A stretch of 64,000 nucleotides of DNA, taken from NCBI GenBank assembly GCA_025210375.1, contig JAOASB010000029.1, forward strand, positions 310,001 to 374,000. Reading direction: 5' to 3'. The stretch's first letter is position 1. Every line of letters starts with the position of its first letter. This DNA comes from Maledivibacter sp. Its GTDB lineage: Bacteria > Bacillota > Clostridia > Peptostreptococcales > Caminicellaceae. The notes below the pieces were generated by a model. That model saw only the letters and a list, made by a program, of their open reading frames with translations. It was not told the origin of the DNA and did not search any database. The translations under genes and the position numbers were made by a program. This document shows, one piece after another, positions 57,289 through 64,000 of the stretch.

Positions 57289-58125
57289 TTACCAACTAGA
57301 TTTTACAAATTTTATAGAATCATTATTACTTAATTCAGTGGCTGAAGCTGTATGTGTTCCATATTGAGTATTTAAATAGTATTCCCAATAATAATCGTTA
57401 CCAATCTTAAGTACATAACTACCCTGAGAATCAAGCTTCACATTAGCTGATACCCAATCCCAATCCCAATTAGCATCATCCACATCGGTACATCCATCTG
57501 AATCATTTTGTAATTCTAATGCAAAAAGTAATGCATGAAGCCCTGATGGACTATATTGTAATACATCGGCATCATCAAAGCCCTGCCCAAATACATCATC
57601 TAAATCAAATTCTTCTACTGTAAGATTTGATTTTGTGAAATCTCCTACAGTATCTCCATCCACCTTAACAGAAATTCCTGTTACATCACCTGTATATGTG
57701 GTTCCTTCCACTACAACATAGCATGTAACAGAAACTGGATTATCATCTGGTGTATCATAAGTTATTGTAATTGTAGCATTTCCACTTCCCATAGTCTTTA
57801 TTGTGACTTCATCTGTATCTTCTAATTTACTTACAGTTTTTCGTCCTTTTTTAAATTTAACTACACTATCATCTGAAGTTTCCCAAGTCAAATATTCTTT
57901 TTCAATATCTGTAAATCCATGCTTAACATACGAAGAGTCTAATCCAACAGCTTTTACATATTCTGTAATACCTATGCCTTGTTTAACTATAGTAAAATCA
58001 TCACCATCTGCCAACGTAATATACGGATAAGTAGTACACCCATCATCTGCAAATGCAGGCACTGCTAATACGGTTACCATCATAAATACAACTAATAACA
58101 TACTCAAACCTTTTTTCATCAACAT
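57289..58125 (-). CDS. Exported protein with Ig-like part and C-terminal DUF4430 domain
   Basis: 278 residues (an ATG two codons further in is also possible). Signal peptide MKKGLSMLLVVFMMVTVLAVPAFA. Residues about 30-140 are beta-rich and Ig-like (TWETSDDSVVKFKKGRKTVSK, GNATITITYD). Residues about 145-278 fit DUF4430: LHALLFALELQND, SQGSYVLKIGNDYYWEYYLN and a closing SNNDSIKFV. DUF4430 corresponds to the beta domain of animal cobalamin carriers. No wall anchor is visible, so it is secreted or held by a partner. It lies between the giant DUF4430 protein and the cobalamin-riboswitch gene, but terminators stand on both sides. Confidence 0.7.
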   Translation of the reverse strand: MLMKKGLSMLLVVFMMVTVLAVPAFADDGCTTYPYITLADGDDFTIVKQGIGITEYVKAVGLDSSYVKHGFTDIEKEYLTWETSDDSVVKFKKGRKTVSKLEDTDEVTIKTMGSGNATITITYDTPDDNPVSVTCYVVVEGTTYTGDVTGISVKVDGDTVGDFTKSNLTVEEFDLDDVFGQGFDDADVLQYSPSGLHALLFALELQNDSDGCTDVDDANWDWDWVSANVKLDSQGSYVLKIGNDYYWEYYLNTQYGTHTASATELSNNDSIKFVKSSW

Positions 58126-58254
58126 TCATCTCCTTTGTATTTCTTCAATTTTAAAAATTAAAATTTAGTGTATAATACTAATAACTTAAAGCTATAAACC
58201 TTTCCCTTCATTCCCCCTTTATGATATGTCACCAGTGACTTGGTTTTATAAACA

Positions 58255-58285
58255 AAAAGACACTACCACATATACATTGGTAGTG
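58255..58285 (-). terminator. Terminator after the DUF2292 gene
   Basis: On the minus strand CACTACCA, a 9-nt loop and TGGTAGTG are followed by TCTTTTTG. If efficient, it keeps the riboswitch transcript from reaching the DUF4430 gene. Confidence 0.7.
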
Positions 58286-58318
58286 CCTCCAGTTTTCTTG
58301 GTCAGCGCTTTTTTTTGA

Positions 58319-58471
58319 TTATAACTTTATGGATTTTTTTAGTTCCTCTACCCTTATGGGCAAGGCATCCTGTATAACGACCTTTAATTCTCCATACCCT
58401 GTATTTCGAATCAACTCAATTAAATGCTTCTCCTTTTCACTTACAAGTATTTGACTTTGGTTCTTACTCAA
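58319..58471 (-). CDS. DUF2292 (YezD-like) small protein
   Basis: 50 residues from the TTG at 58471, chosen because AAAGGGGG lies about 9 nt upstream; the ATG at 58507 has no ribosome site. The core LIELIRNTGYGELKVVIQD followed by ALPIRVEELKKSIKL matches the DUF2292 pattern, in which a short helix precedes a GxxxxxIQDG strand and a basic end. Homologues such as YezD are often linked to sulfur metabolism; the role is unknown. It is the first gene after the cobalamin riboswitch. Confidence 0.7.
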   Translation of the reverse strand: MSKNQSQILVSEKEKHLIELIRNTGYGELKVVIQDALPIRVEELKKSIKL

Positions 58472-58591
58472 AATGGTATCCCCCTTTGTTTTGTCGATAA
58501 TTACCATTTGGAATTACATTAAGTCTTTTTAATACTTAGCAAATCATTTTTACTGGACTCTATGTTTATTAAATTAATCCAAAATAATAAA

Positions 58592-58616
58592 CCCTAACCT
58601 CCAATGGAAGTTAGGG
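58592..58616 (-). terminator. Probable riboswitch-controlled terminator
   Basis: CCCTAAC..TCC-AAT-GGA..GTTAGGG is followed on the minus strand by TTTATTATTTT. It lies about 100 nt after the cobalamin aptamer and before the DUF2292 gene, the expected place of the expression platform. Confidence 0.7.
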
Positions 58617-58714
58617 CTTTTATGGTATAATTTCTATGTATTACCATAATATCTGTAGACAGCTAATATAAATCTACTGTTCTACATATTGCCTTTCATC
58701 GGAAGGTATAATGC

Positions 58715-59009
58715 AAAGCTGCTTAGGCAGGTCTCCTGACTTATGGATCATTGCTCTTCTTGGCCTTCCCAGAAAATTTCCAGTGGCATACGAAAGAATT
58801 ACTTCCCATTTACAGTGGCCGGACCGCTCTGGACTTTCACCAGATTCCCTTTTAATCTTTGTAATCAATAGAACAAATTGCATAATTACTTTCTACAAAA
58901 TCATCTACTATATATGGTTTTAAAAGCCACAAAGCTATACCACATATATTATGCAATTCTGCCAAGTCAGAGTCATGCAATTTTCTCAATATCCAAAGAA
59001 CCTAAATAG
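58715..59009 (-). ncRNA. Cobalamin riboswitch interrupted by a MITE
   Basis: The minus strand carries the conserved core in order: AAAAGGGAATCTGGTGAAAG, TCCAGAGCGG, GGCCACTGTAA, GCCACTGG, GGGAAGGC, ATAAGTCAGGAGACCTGCC (B12 box). P1 is formed by TTTAGG (59001-59006) with CCTAAG (58722-58727), P2 by TCTTTG with CAAAGA. The P2 loop contains the 117-bp MITE at 58871-58987. All core elements are intact. Such riboswitches switch genes off when adenosylcobalamin is plentiful. Confidence 0.92.
58871..58987 (+). mobile_element. MITE-like element, copy 4, inside the riboswitch
   Basis: 117-bp shortened copy with ends GAACAAATTGCATAATTA and (other strand) GAGAAAATTGCATGACTC. The 4-bp duplication AATA flanks it (58867-58870 and 58988-58991). 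It keeps the interior block CTACTATATATGGTTTTAAA of copy 1 but has lost the middle-right part. Confidence 0.85.
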
Positions 59010-59064
59010 TATACTATATATAATTTTAAGTTTTAATAATAATCTTAGTACTTGTTCAATATAA

Positions 59065-59093
59065 ATTATAACTATATTTCCATAAAATATCAA
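59065..59093 (-). promoter_or_regulatory. Promoter of the cobalamin riboswitch transcript
   Basis: Minus-strand TTGATA (59088-59093), 17-nt spacer, TATAAT (59065-59070). The predicted start lies about 50 nt before the P1 stem. Confidence 0.7.
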
Positions 59094-59182
59094 TTAGTTT
59101 TCCCTGATTTTCATGAAAAATCGTATGTCAAATTGTGACATTATTCTTATTTTATACAAGCAAGTTCCCTACTAATCATATA

Positions 59183-60979
59183 TCAATCTGTCTTAGGTAA
59201 TGTAAAATAAAATTCAACTCCATCCTTAGTATTCCTTAATCCATAACGGCTTTCATGGAGTTCTAAGATGTTCTTTACAATATTTAGTCCTAATCCAGTT
59301 CCCCCATATAATCTACTTCTTGAATGCTCTACACGGTAAAATCTATCCCAAATCTTATCTATCTCCGATTCTGGTATATGGGCCCCCGTGTTTTCTATAT
59401 AAAAGAATATCAACTCTCCATCTTCTTCTATCCTTATGTTTATCCTTTCCCCAAGTTCAGAGTATTTCACTGCATTACTAAGGAAGTTATCTATAACTTG
59501 ACATATCTTAGCCTCATCCCCATATACCTTTAAATGCTCACATAAACAACTGATCTTTATATTTTTTTCATGGAGTATATGTATATATTTTTCCATAACA
59601 CCATTTGTCAAATCATCAATATAAAACTCTTTCATACTCAGTTTATATCCTACATCCTGTAGCTTAGAAATGGTAATCATATCGATGACAAAGGCGTCCA
59701 TCTTTTCTATTTCGTCAATTATTACATCTAAATAATAGTCCTTATTTGATTCATCTACCCCTTCCTTTATTCCCTCCGCAAAACCCCTCATGATCCCTAG
59801 TGGAGTTTTTAGCTCATGGGACACATCTGCTATAAATCGTCTTCTCTTTTCTTCCTGTCTTCTTTCATTTTCAATATCATCTACTAATTTTTCATTAGCT
59901 CTTTTTAAGTTTTCTAAGCTATTACTTAAGTTTGTTGACATAGTATTAATATTTTTAGATAGATTTCCCAATTCATCCTTACTATCTATCTTACATTTTA
60001 CTGAAAAATCTAGATTGGCCATCTTTTCGGCTACCCGGTTTATCTCTAGTAAAGGACTAGTAATCATTTTAGAATATATGAAGGCCAGTATAATAGTAAA
60101 TATAAGTGCAAATATAAATACATATATATTAAATTCTTCAATAATATCTATGGCTTCATTAATAGGCTGCAATGATGTTATTACACAGGCAAAAAGCTTT
60201 TTCCCATCATCCTCTATGAAGGGTTTTATAAAAATTCTATTTCTATTATTTGTATTTGGATCAATAACCTCATAGTTTAATATATAATCATCTTTAACAT
60301 CATTTATGGAAAACTTATTTGTCAAGAAGACATTTTCTATTTCCTTTATAAGGACACTATTTTTATAGGAAATATATTCATTTTCTTTACTATTAGCCCT
60401 ATTGTTAATATAAACTATCTCTCCCCTAACCTCTATTATATCTAAATTTCTAGGAAATTTATTATTATTTAAATCCCTATATACACATTTAATTAATTCA
60501 GTATCATAATATTTTTCCCCACTGGAGTCTATCTTGAGAACATCTCTAAACCTTTTTTCCTCACCAAGTACCGTCCCATTTATTTTTATTTTATCTCCTA
60601 TCCCAGGTTTAAAGTTAGTATGATCTATCAATTCACTTAAGTGTGCAGTATAAAACTCCCCCACTTCAGTTCTAATTATTAAGTTGTCGCCATATTTATT
60701 ATTATTCTTTATTTTACCAGTGTCATCTACTAGAATCATTGGAGAATTATTTTTTTCAATAAACAAATCCACTTTTTCTATGGTTTCCTTTAATGTCCAA
60801 TTCTCCTTCAAATAATCTGCGCTAAATATTTCAATATCATTTCTTACTGTTTCCATTTTTTTATTGATATAAAATTCTTCCAAAAAAAGGCTTTCTATTA
60901 ATGAGCTGCATCCCAACAGGACAATAAAAAACACTAAGGTCATTCCAAATAGTTTATATACTATGGTATTTATTTTCAT
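59183..60979 (-). CDS. Sensor histidine kinase
   Basis: 598 residues. Membrane helix about 8-28; extracellular sensor about 30-280 with no recognised domain; second helix about 285-305; HAMP about 306-358; then HisKA with the phospho-acceptor motif DVSHELKTPLGIMRGFAEG, and the ATPase domain with NFLSNAVKYS and GTGLGLNIVKNILELH. Its start overlaps the response-regulator stop as TAATG, so the two genes are coupled. The long sensor suggests an envelope or extracellular signal. It lies upstream of the cobalamin-riboswitch region, but no functional link is shown. Confidence 0.93.
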   Translation of the reverse strand: MKINTIVYKLFGMTLVFFIVLLGCSSLIESLFLEEFYINKKMETVRNDIEIFSADYLKENWTLKETIEKVDLFIEKNNSPMILVDDTGKIKNNNKYGDNLIIRTEVGEFYTAHLSELIDHTNFKPGIGDKIKINGTVLGEEKRFRDVLKIDSSGEKYYDTELIKCVYRDLNNNKFPRNLDIIEVRGEIVYINNRANSKENEYISYKNSVLIKEIENVFLTNKFSINDVKDDYILNYEVIDPNTNNRNRIFIKPFIEDDGKKLFACVITSLQPINEAIDIIEEFNIYVFIFALIFTIILAFIYSKMITSPLLEINRVAEKMANLDFSVKCKIDSKDELGNLSKNINTMSTNLSNSLENLKRANEKLVDDIENERRQEEKRRRFIADVSHELKTPLGIMRGFAEGIKEGVDESNKDYYLDVIIDEIEKMDAFVIDMITISKLQDVGYKLSMKEFYIDDLTNGVMEKYIHILHEKNIKISCLCEHLKVYGDEAKICQVIDNFLSNAVKYSELGERINIRIEEDGELIFFYIENTGAHIPESEIDKIWDRFYRVEHSRSRLYGGTGLGLNIVKNILELHESRYGLRNTKDGVEFYFTLPKTD

Positions 60980-61662
60980 TATACTACCTCAAACTTGTAT
61001 CCTACTTTTATTAATGTATGTATATATTTAGATTTATCCATTAATTTTTTTCTTAATTTTTTTATATGATTATCCACCACTCTTGAATCCCCTATATATT
61101 CAAATCCCCAAACATTATTGAGTATTTGTTCCCTAGAAAGTACTCTTTTTTCATTTTCTATCATATAGATCAATAAATCATATTCCTTTGGAGTCAAGTC
61201 AATTCTTTTATCATCTACATTTACTGTCATTGATTGCTTATTGATTTTGATCCCCAGTATATCAATGAATTCATTTGTACCATTATTCCCTAAGGTTCCT
61301 TCTGCCCTCATCAGTAAATTTTTTGCTTTAGCTATTAAAACCTTAGGACTAAATGGTTTAGTCATATAGTCATCTGCCCCTAGCTCATATCCCATGAGCT
61401 TGTCATCTTCATCGGTCCTAGCTGTTAATAGAATTATGGGAACATCTAATTTTTTTCTTATCCTTCTACACACAGTCCAACCATCTATTTCCGGTATCAT
61501 TATGTCTAATATCACTATATCTATTTTTTCATCCTCTAAGATTTCTAGTGCCTCTCTTCCATTGGAGGCTTCTAGAACTTGAAATCCACTTTTGACAAAA
61601 AAAGCCTTAGTTATCTCCCTCATTCTTGCTTCATCTTCTACGATTAATACTGTTTTATTCAA
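60979..61662 (-). CDS. OmpR-family response regulator
   Basis: 227 residues with TTG start after GGGGGGC. Receiver domain about 1-118 with the acidic pocket VEDEAR, phospho-acceptor Asp in VILDIMIPEIDGW, LTARTDEDD and the Lys in DDYMTKPFSP. Winged-helix DNA-binding domain about 130-225 (DLTPKEYDLLIYMIENEKRVLSREQILNNVWG, RVVDNHIKKLRKKL). Works with the downstream histidine kinase. Possible targets nearby include the exported acidic protein upstream. Confidence 0.94.
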   Translation of the reverse strand: MNKTVLIVEDEARMREITKAFFVKSGFQVLEASNGREALEILEDEKIDIVILDIMIPEIDGWTVCRRIRKKLDVPIILLTARTDEDDKLMGYELGADDYMTKPFSPKVLIAKAKNLLMRAEGTLGNNGTNEFIDILGIKINKQSMTVNVDDKRIDLTPKEYDLLIYMIENEKRVLSREQILNNVWGFEYIGDSRVVDNHIKKLRKKLMDKSKYIHTLIKVGYKFEVV

Positions 61663-61804
61663 ATAAAAGCCCCCCTTTATAGGGATTTAAGTAGAAACTT
61701 TAATTTATATACATTAAAAATCCCTGTAAACATGGTATATTCTCATAGTTATAAATGAAGTTCTCCTATATAAGCCCTATATAAATAAATAATATTAATA
61801 GTTA

Positions 61805-61847
61805 CAAGAACATCCCCCTATTTAGTTTAAGTAAGGGAATGCTCTTG
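61805..61847 (-). terminator. Hairpin after the acidic exported-protein gene
   Basis: CAAGA-CAT-CC..GG-ATG-TCTTG imperfect stem; no long T-run on the minus strand, so a weak terminator or processed end. Confidence 0.5.
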
Positions 61848-61875
61848 GCTTAAGCTATCATAAAATCATCAAATA

Positions 61876-62928
61876 CTAATCATCATCTTCGTCATCATCA
61901 TCGTCATCCATTTCATTATATAGCTCTCTAATTTTTTCCAAATTTTTATTATTTCTGCCCTTATAGTACTCCTTGTGCTTAGGAAAATAGTCTAAAAGCA
62001 TTTCTTCAATCTCATCTAGATAATCATCTCGGTCTATATCATTATCTACCTTCTGTACTTCCTTAGTAAGCTTTTTAAGTTTTTCTATATTCTTGTTACC
62101 AATAACATCTATAACCTCTTCTTCGTTTAAGAATCTATTAAATTTTTCTGAGTCTAAATATACTGATTTGGTATTATATATATCATTTTTTGTATAAAAC
62201 AAATACTGTTGTTCCTTTTTATTGTAGGCTGATTTTATTAATAAATTTAAAGCATTTCTTTCTTGCTCAAATTCTAGTTTTAATTTTTTATATTCTTCAT
62301 ACTTTTTAACATTACTTTGTATTTTCTTTGAGTCTTTAATTATATCAATATCCCTGTATTCCATTAAATTCAGTAATTTTGTATATGTAGCTTCCATTTC
62401 TTTATATTTTCCCTCTACTAATACTTTAAAGGCCTCTCTTTTATTCTCTGGCATTAAAGCTATAAAATCCTTTAGTTCTAACTCATATGCTTTATCAAAG
62501 GTTAAAAATCCATATCTATAGTCTCTACTCTGACTATATTGGTTTACATCATCAACAAAATCATCTATAGCTTCTTCGATTTCACGAAAGTCGTCATCAT
62601 CTTCGTCGTCTTCATGTTCTTCATAATATTCCTCTAATATTTCCATTGCTTCGTCGGCTAAATCAGTTACTTCATCCCATTTCTTATCGGCATTAAAATA
62701 CTTCATTTCCTTTTCTAGATTATATGCTTCCTCATACAACCTTTGTATTTCATTTAAGCTTTCATTTACTCCCTTTCCTTTAACATCATCAACCCATGTA
62801 CTAACCATCTTAAATGGTTTAGGGGTGAAGTATTTTTCATTCACCTCACTAGCAAAGCATATGCTTGTCACTAAAACTAACTGACAAGTTGCAACTAAAA
62901 AACCTTTCAAAATCTTTTTTCTCATCAT
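61876..62928 (-). CDS. Exported acidic helical hypothetical protein
   Basis: 350 residues from the ATG at 62928 (AAGG nine nt upstream); a GTG at 62937 is too close to the site. Signal peptide MMRKKILKGFLVATCQLVLV with cleavage near SICFAS. The mature part is helical and charged, with acidic patches EEYYEEHEDDEDDDDF and a final run of Asp/Glu. Segments such as YDKAYELELKDFIALMPENKREAFKVL-like helices recur, but I recognise no family. The acidic tail could bind calcium or cations. Located just upstream of the two-component system on the same strand. Confidence 0.65.
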   Translation of the reverse strand: MMRKKILKGFLVATCQLVLVTSICFASEVNEKYFTPKPFKMVSTWVDDVKGKGVNESLNEIQRLYEEAYNLEKEMKYFNADKKWDEVTDLADEAMEILEEYYEEHEDDEDDDDFREIEEAIDDFVDDVNQYSQSRDYRYGFLTFDKAYELELKDFIALMPENKREAFKVLVEGKYKEMEATYTKLLNLMEYRDIDIIKDSKKIQSNVKKYEEYKKLKLEFEQERNALNLLIKSAYNKKEQQYLFYTKNDIYNTKSVYLDSEKFNRFLNEEEVIDVIGNKNIEKLKKLTKEVQKVDNDIDRDDYLDEIEEMLLDYFPKHKEYYKGRNNKNLEKIRELYNEMDDDDDDEDDD

Positions 62929-63110
62929 GTCTTTCACCTTCCATTTTTTTATTTTTTACTGTAACTAAAGTATAATATACTCATGTGTTTTCTCTGTATC
63001 CATGACAAGTTTTCTAGATATTTTTTGAATACCCTTTCAAAAATGATTATATCATATATAAAATATGTAATCCTGTCATGAGTCAAAGCCCATAATATTA
63101 TTAATCTATA

Positions 63111-64000
63111 CTACATGATTTCCCTTACAACATTATAATTTTCATCTTTGCTTTTTTCAAATCCTTGAAGTGGAGTATTTAAATCCTTATCAGCTTTAAA
63201 GCCTATAAAGCCAGCCCTTAGCTTTTCTATAATATCCTTAGAAATTCGAGGACTAGCTGCTATTGAATCCTTTGGAATATTTTCAATTGATTCGATTATT
63301 CTGAGATTCTCCGTTGATAATCCCTTTGCTCTCAAACTATCAATGGCTTCATCGTAGGTGGCACCAGCGTCTAGTTCTCCACACAACACCCCTTTAATAA
63401 CATTATCATGGTTTCTCATAAAGCTTGTCTTAGAGAAAGTCATATCCGGATCTATGTGGTTTAATTTCATCATATGCCTTGCATATAAATATCCCGATGC
63501 ACTATTAACATCAACATATCCGAAGTGCTTATTTTTTAGATCTGATAGGGCTTCAATATCGCTATCCTTTTTAACAATGATATAACCTCTGTAGGTGGTT
63601 TTTCCTTTAACCTTTGGCGTTACGATGGGTATAACACCGCTTTTTTTACGAGCATTGACATATGCAAAGGGAGAAAACCAGCCTATATCTATTGTCCCAT
63701 CATCAATTCCCTTATTTAAGGCATCGTAATCCTCAACTATGACGGTTCTAGACTTACATCCCATAGTATTACATACCCTTTCTAAAATTGGAAGGTATGC
63801 CTTTCTAATATTTTCTGGGGAGGTAAAGGGATTGATTCCAAATATTATTTCATTATCCCTCTTCAATTCTACTGCTACTTTCTGTAGGCTCTCTGTGGCT
63901 TCCGTCAATTTATTAAAATATGCATTCATCTCATTGTCTTTACTTTTCTGAAAATTTATCATCTGAATTGAATCACATATGATACCGTAGGTCTTTTCAA
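63111..64000 (-). CDS. PhnD-like phosphate/phosphonate-binding domain protein, partial at the right edge
   Basis: The frame is open to the window end; an ATG at 63962 has no ribosome site, and the codons before it (EKTYGIICDSIQ) continue the protein, so the N-terminus is outside the window. From about 63850 down the sequence is a PhnD/TctC-like periplasmic-binding domain: EIIFGINPFTSPENIRKAYLP, VEDYDALNKGIDDGTIDIGWFSPFAYVNAR, DLKNKHFGYVDVNSASGYLYARHMM, GELDAGATYDEAID. The preceding helical segment (MNAYFNKLTEATESLQKVAVEL) looks like a linker, so the protein may be a sensor with a binding domain at its end rather than a simple transport lipoprotein. Confidence 0.75.
   Translation of the reverse strand, partial: EKTYGIICDSIQMINFQKSKDNEMNAYFNKLTEATESLQKVAVELKRDNEIIFGINPFTSPENIRKAYLPILERVCNTMGCKSRTVIVEDYDALNKGIDDGTIDIGWFSPFAYVNARKKSGVIPIVTPKVKGKTTYRGYIIVKKDSDIEALSDLKNKHFGYVDVNSASGYLYARHMMKLNHIDPDMTFSKTSFMRNHDNVIKGVLCGELDAGATYDEAIDSLRAKGLSTENLRIIESIENIPKDSIAASPRISKDIIEKLRAGFIGFKADKDLNTPLQGFEKSKDENYNVVREIM

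Noticed and set aside
58228..58239. GTCACTGGTGAC palindrome upstream of the DUF4430 gene as part of a second cobalamin riboswitch
   Set aside because: The conserved aptamer blocks, especially the B12 box, are absent around it; only short chance similarities (AAAGGGGGAATGA) occur.
57086..59009. A single cobalamin-controlled operon running from the riboswitch to the giant gene
   Set aside because: Strong hairpin terminators at 58255-58285 and 57225-57262 separate the genes, so one operon cannot be claimed from sequence; only proximity is recorded.
59790..60275. 161-codon plus-strand open frame
   Set aside because: Antisense to the histidine kinase catalytic and HAMP region; composition is that of a complement strand.
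1..64000. CRISPR arrays, tRNA, rRNA, prophage or transposase genes
   Set aside because: None were recognised; the repeats found are dispersed or internal to one protein, without regular spacers.

Overview
The window is low-GC, densely coded DNA from a Gram-positive anaerobe, most likely a member of Clostridia or Tissierellia. Signs of this are strong AGGAGG-type ribosome binding sites, oxygen-sensitive pyruvate formate-lyase with its activase, LytR-CpsA-Psr and LTA-synthase-like envelope enzymes, an SleB-type cell-wall hydrolase, SLH-anchored surface protein, many family regulators (LacI, PadR, WYL, ECF sigma), and no outer-membrane genes. I saw no rRNA, tRNA, CRISPR array, transposase or phage gene.

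Layout. 1-4.1 kb: partial LCP enzyme without a normal start codon, two DUF3841 paralogues bracketed by copies of a small transposon-like repeat, then a WYL regulator and a small zinc-ribbon protein. 4.3-13.5 kb: a purine/pyrimidine nucleoside salvage cluster (BMP lipoprotein, ATPase, two permeases, nucleoside hydrolase, ADP-ribosylglycohydrolase homologue, ribokinase) behind a LacI regulator with clustered operators; DeoD phosphorylase follows at 16.2 kb. 13.6-21.5 kb: M42 peptidase, an unknown membrane-anchored protein, a PadR-controlled BAAT-family hydrolase, a TPR gene remnant, an ABC-F protein and several dispersed repeats. 21.6-27.1 kb: LTA-synthase-like enzyme, LysM/SleB hydrolase and a chemoreceptor. 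27.3-31.9 kb: an envelope module (DUF4178, DUF4247-like, two DUF350, membrane-fused spermidine synthase; convergent PspA and YbjN-like genes). 32.1-40.8 kb: amidohydrolase, ECF sigma/DUF4179 anti-sigma pair, two-part threonine/serine exporter with M42 peptidase, MFS exporter, soluble chemoreceptor. 41-46.4 kb: pflA, pflB behind a ZTP (pfl) riboswitch, recQ. 46.6-59.1 kb: DUF4397 protein, a 3199-residue S-layer-type protein, a small DUF4430 protein, a DUF2292 protein and a cobalamin riboswitch. 59.2-64 kb: two-component system, acidic exported protein, partial PhnD-like protein.

The most interesting region is 47-59 kb. The giant surface protein carries an alpha/alpha barrel of the prenyltransferase/squalene-oxidase type next to DUF4430 domains, the same pairing seen in animal intrinsic factor and transcobalamin, and also two beta-propeller regions. 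A second exported DUF4430 protein lies upstream of it and a cobalamin riboswitch lies upstream of that. This suggests, but does not prove, a Gram-positive cell-surface corrinoid capture system; intrinsic terminators separate the three units. The riboswitch itself is interrupted: a 117-bp transposon-like repeat with a 4-bp target duplication sits in its P2 hairpin loop, leaving P1, P2 and the conserved core intact. Four copies of this repeat occur in the window, each flanked by a 4-bp direct repeat.
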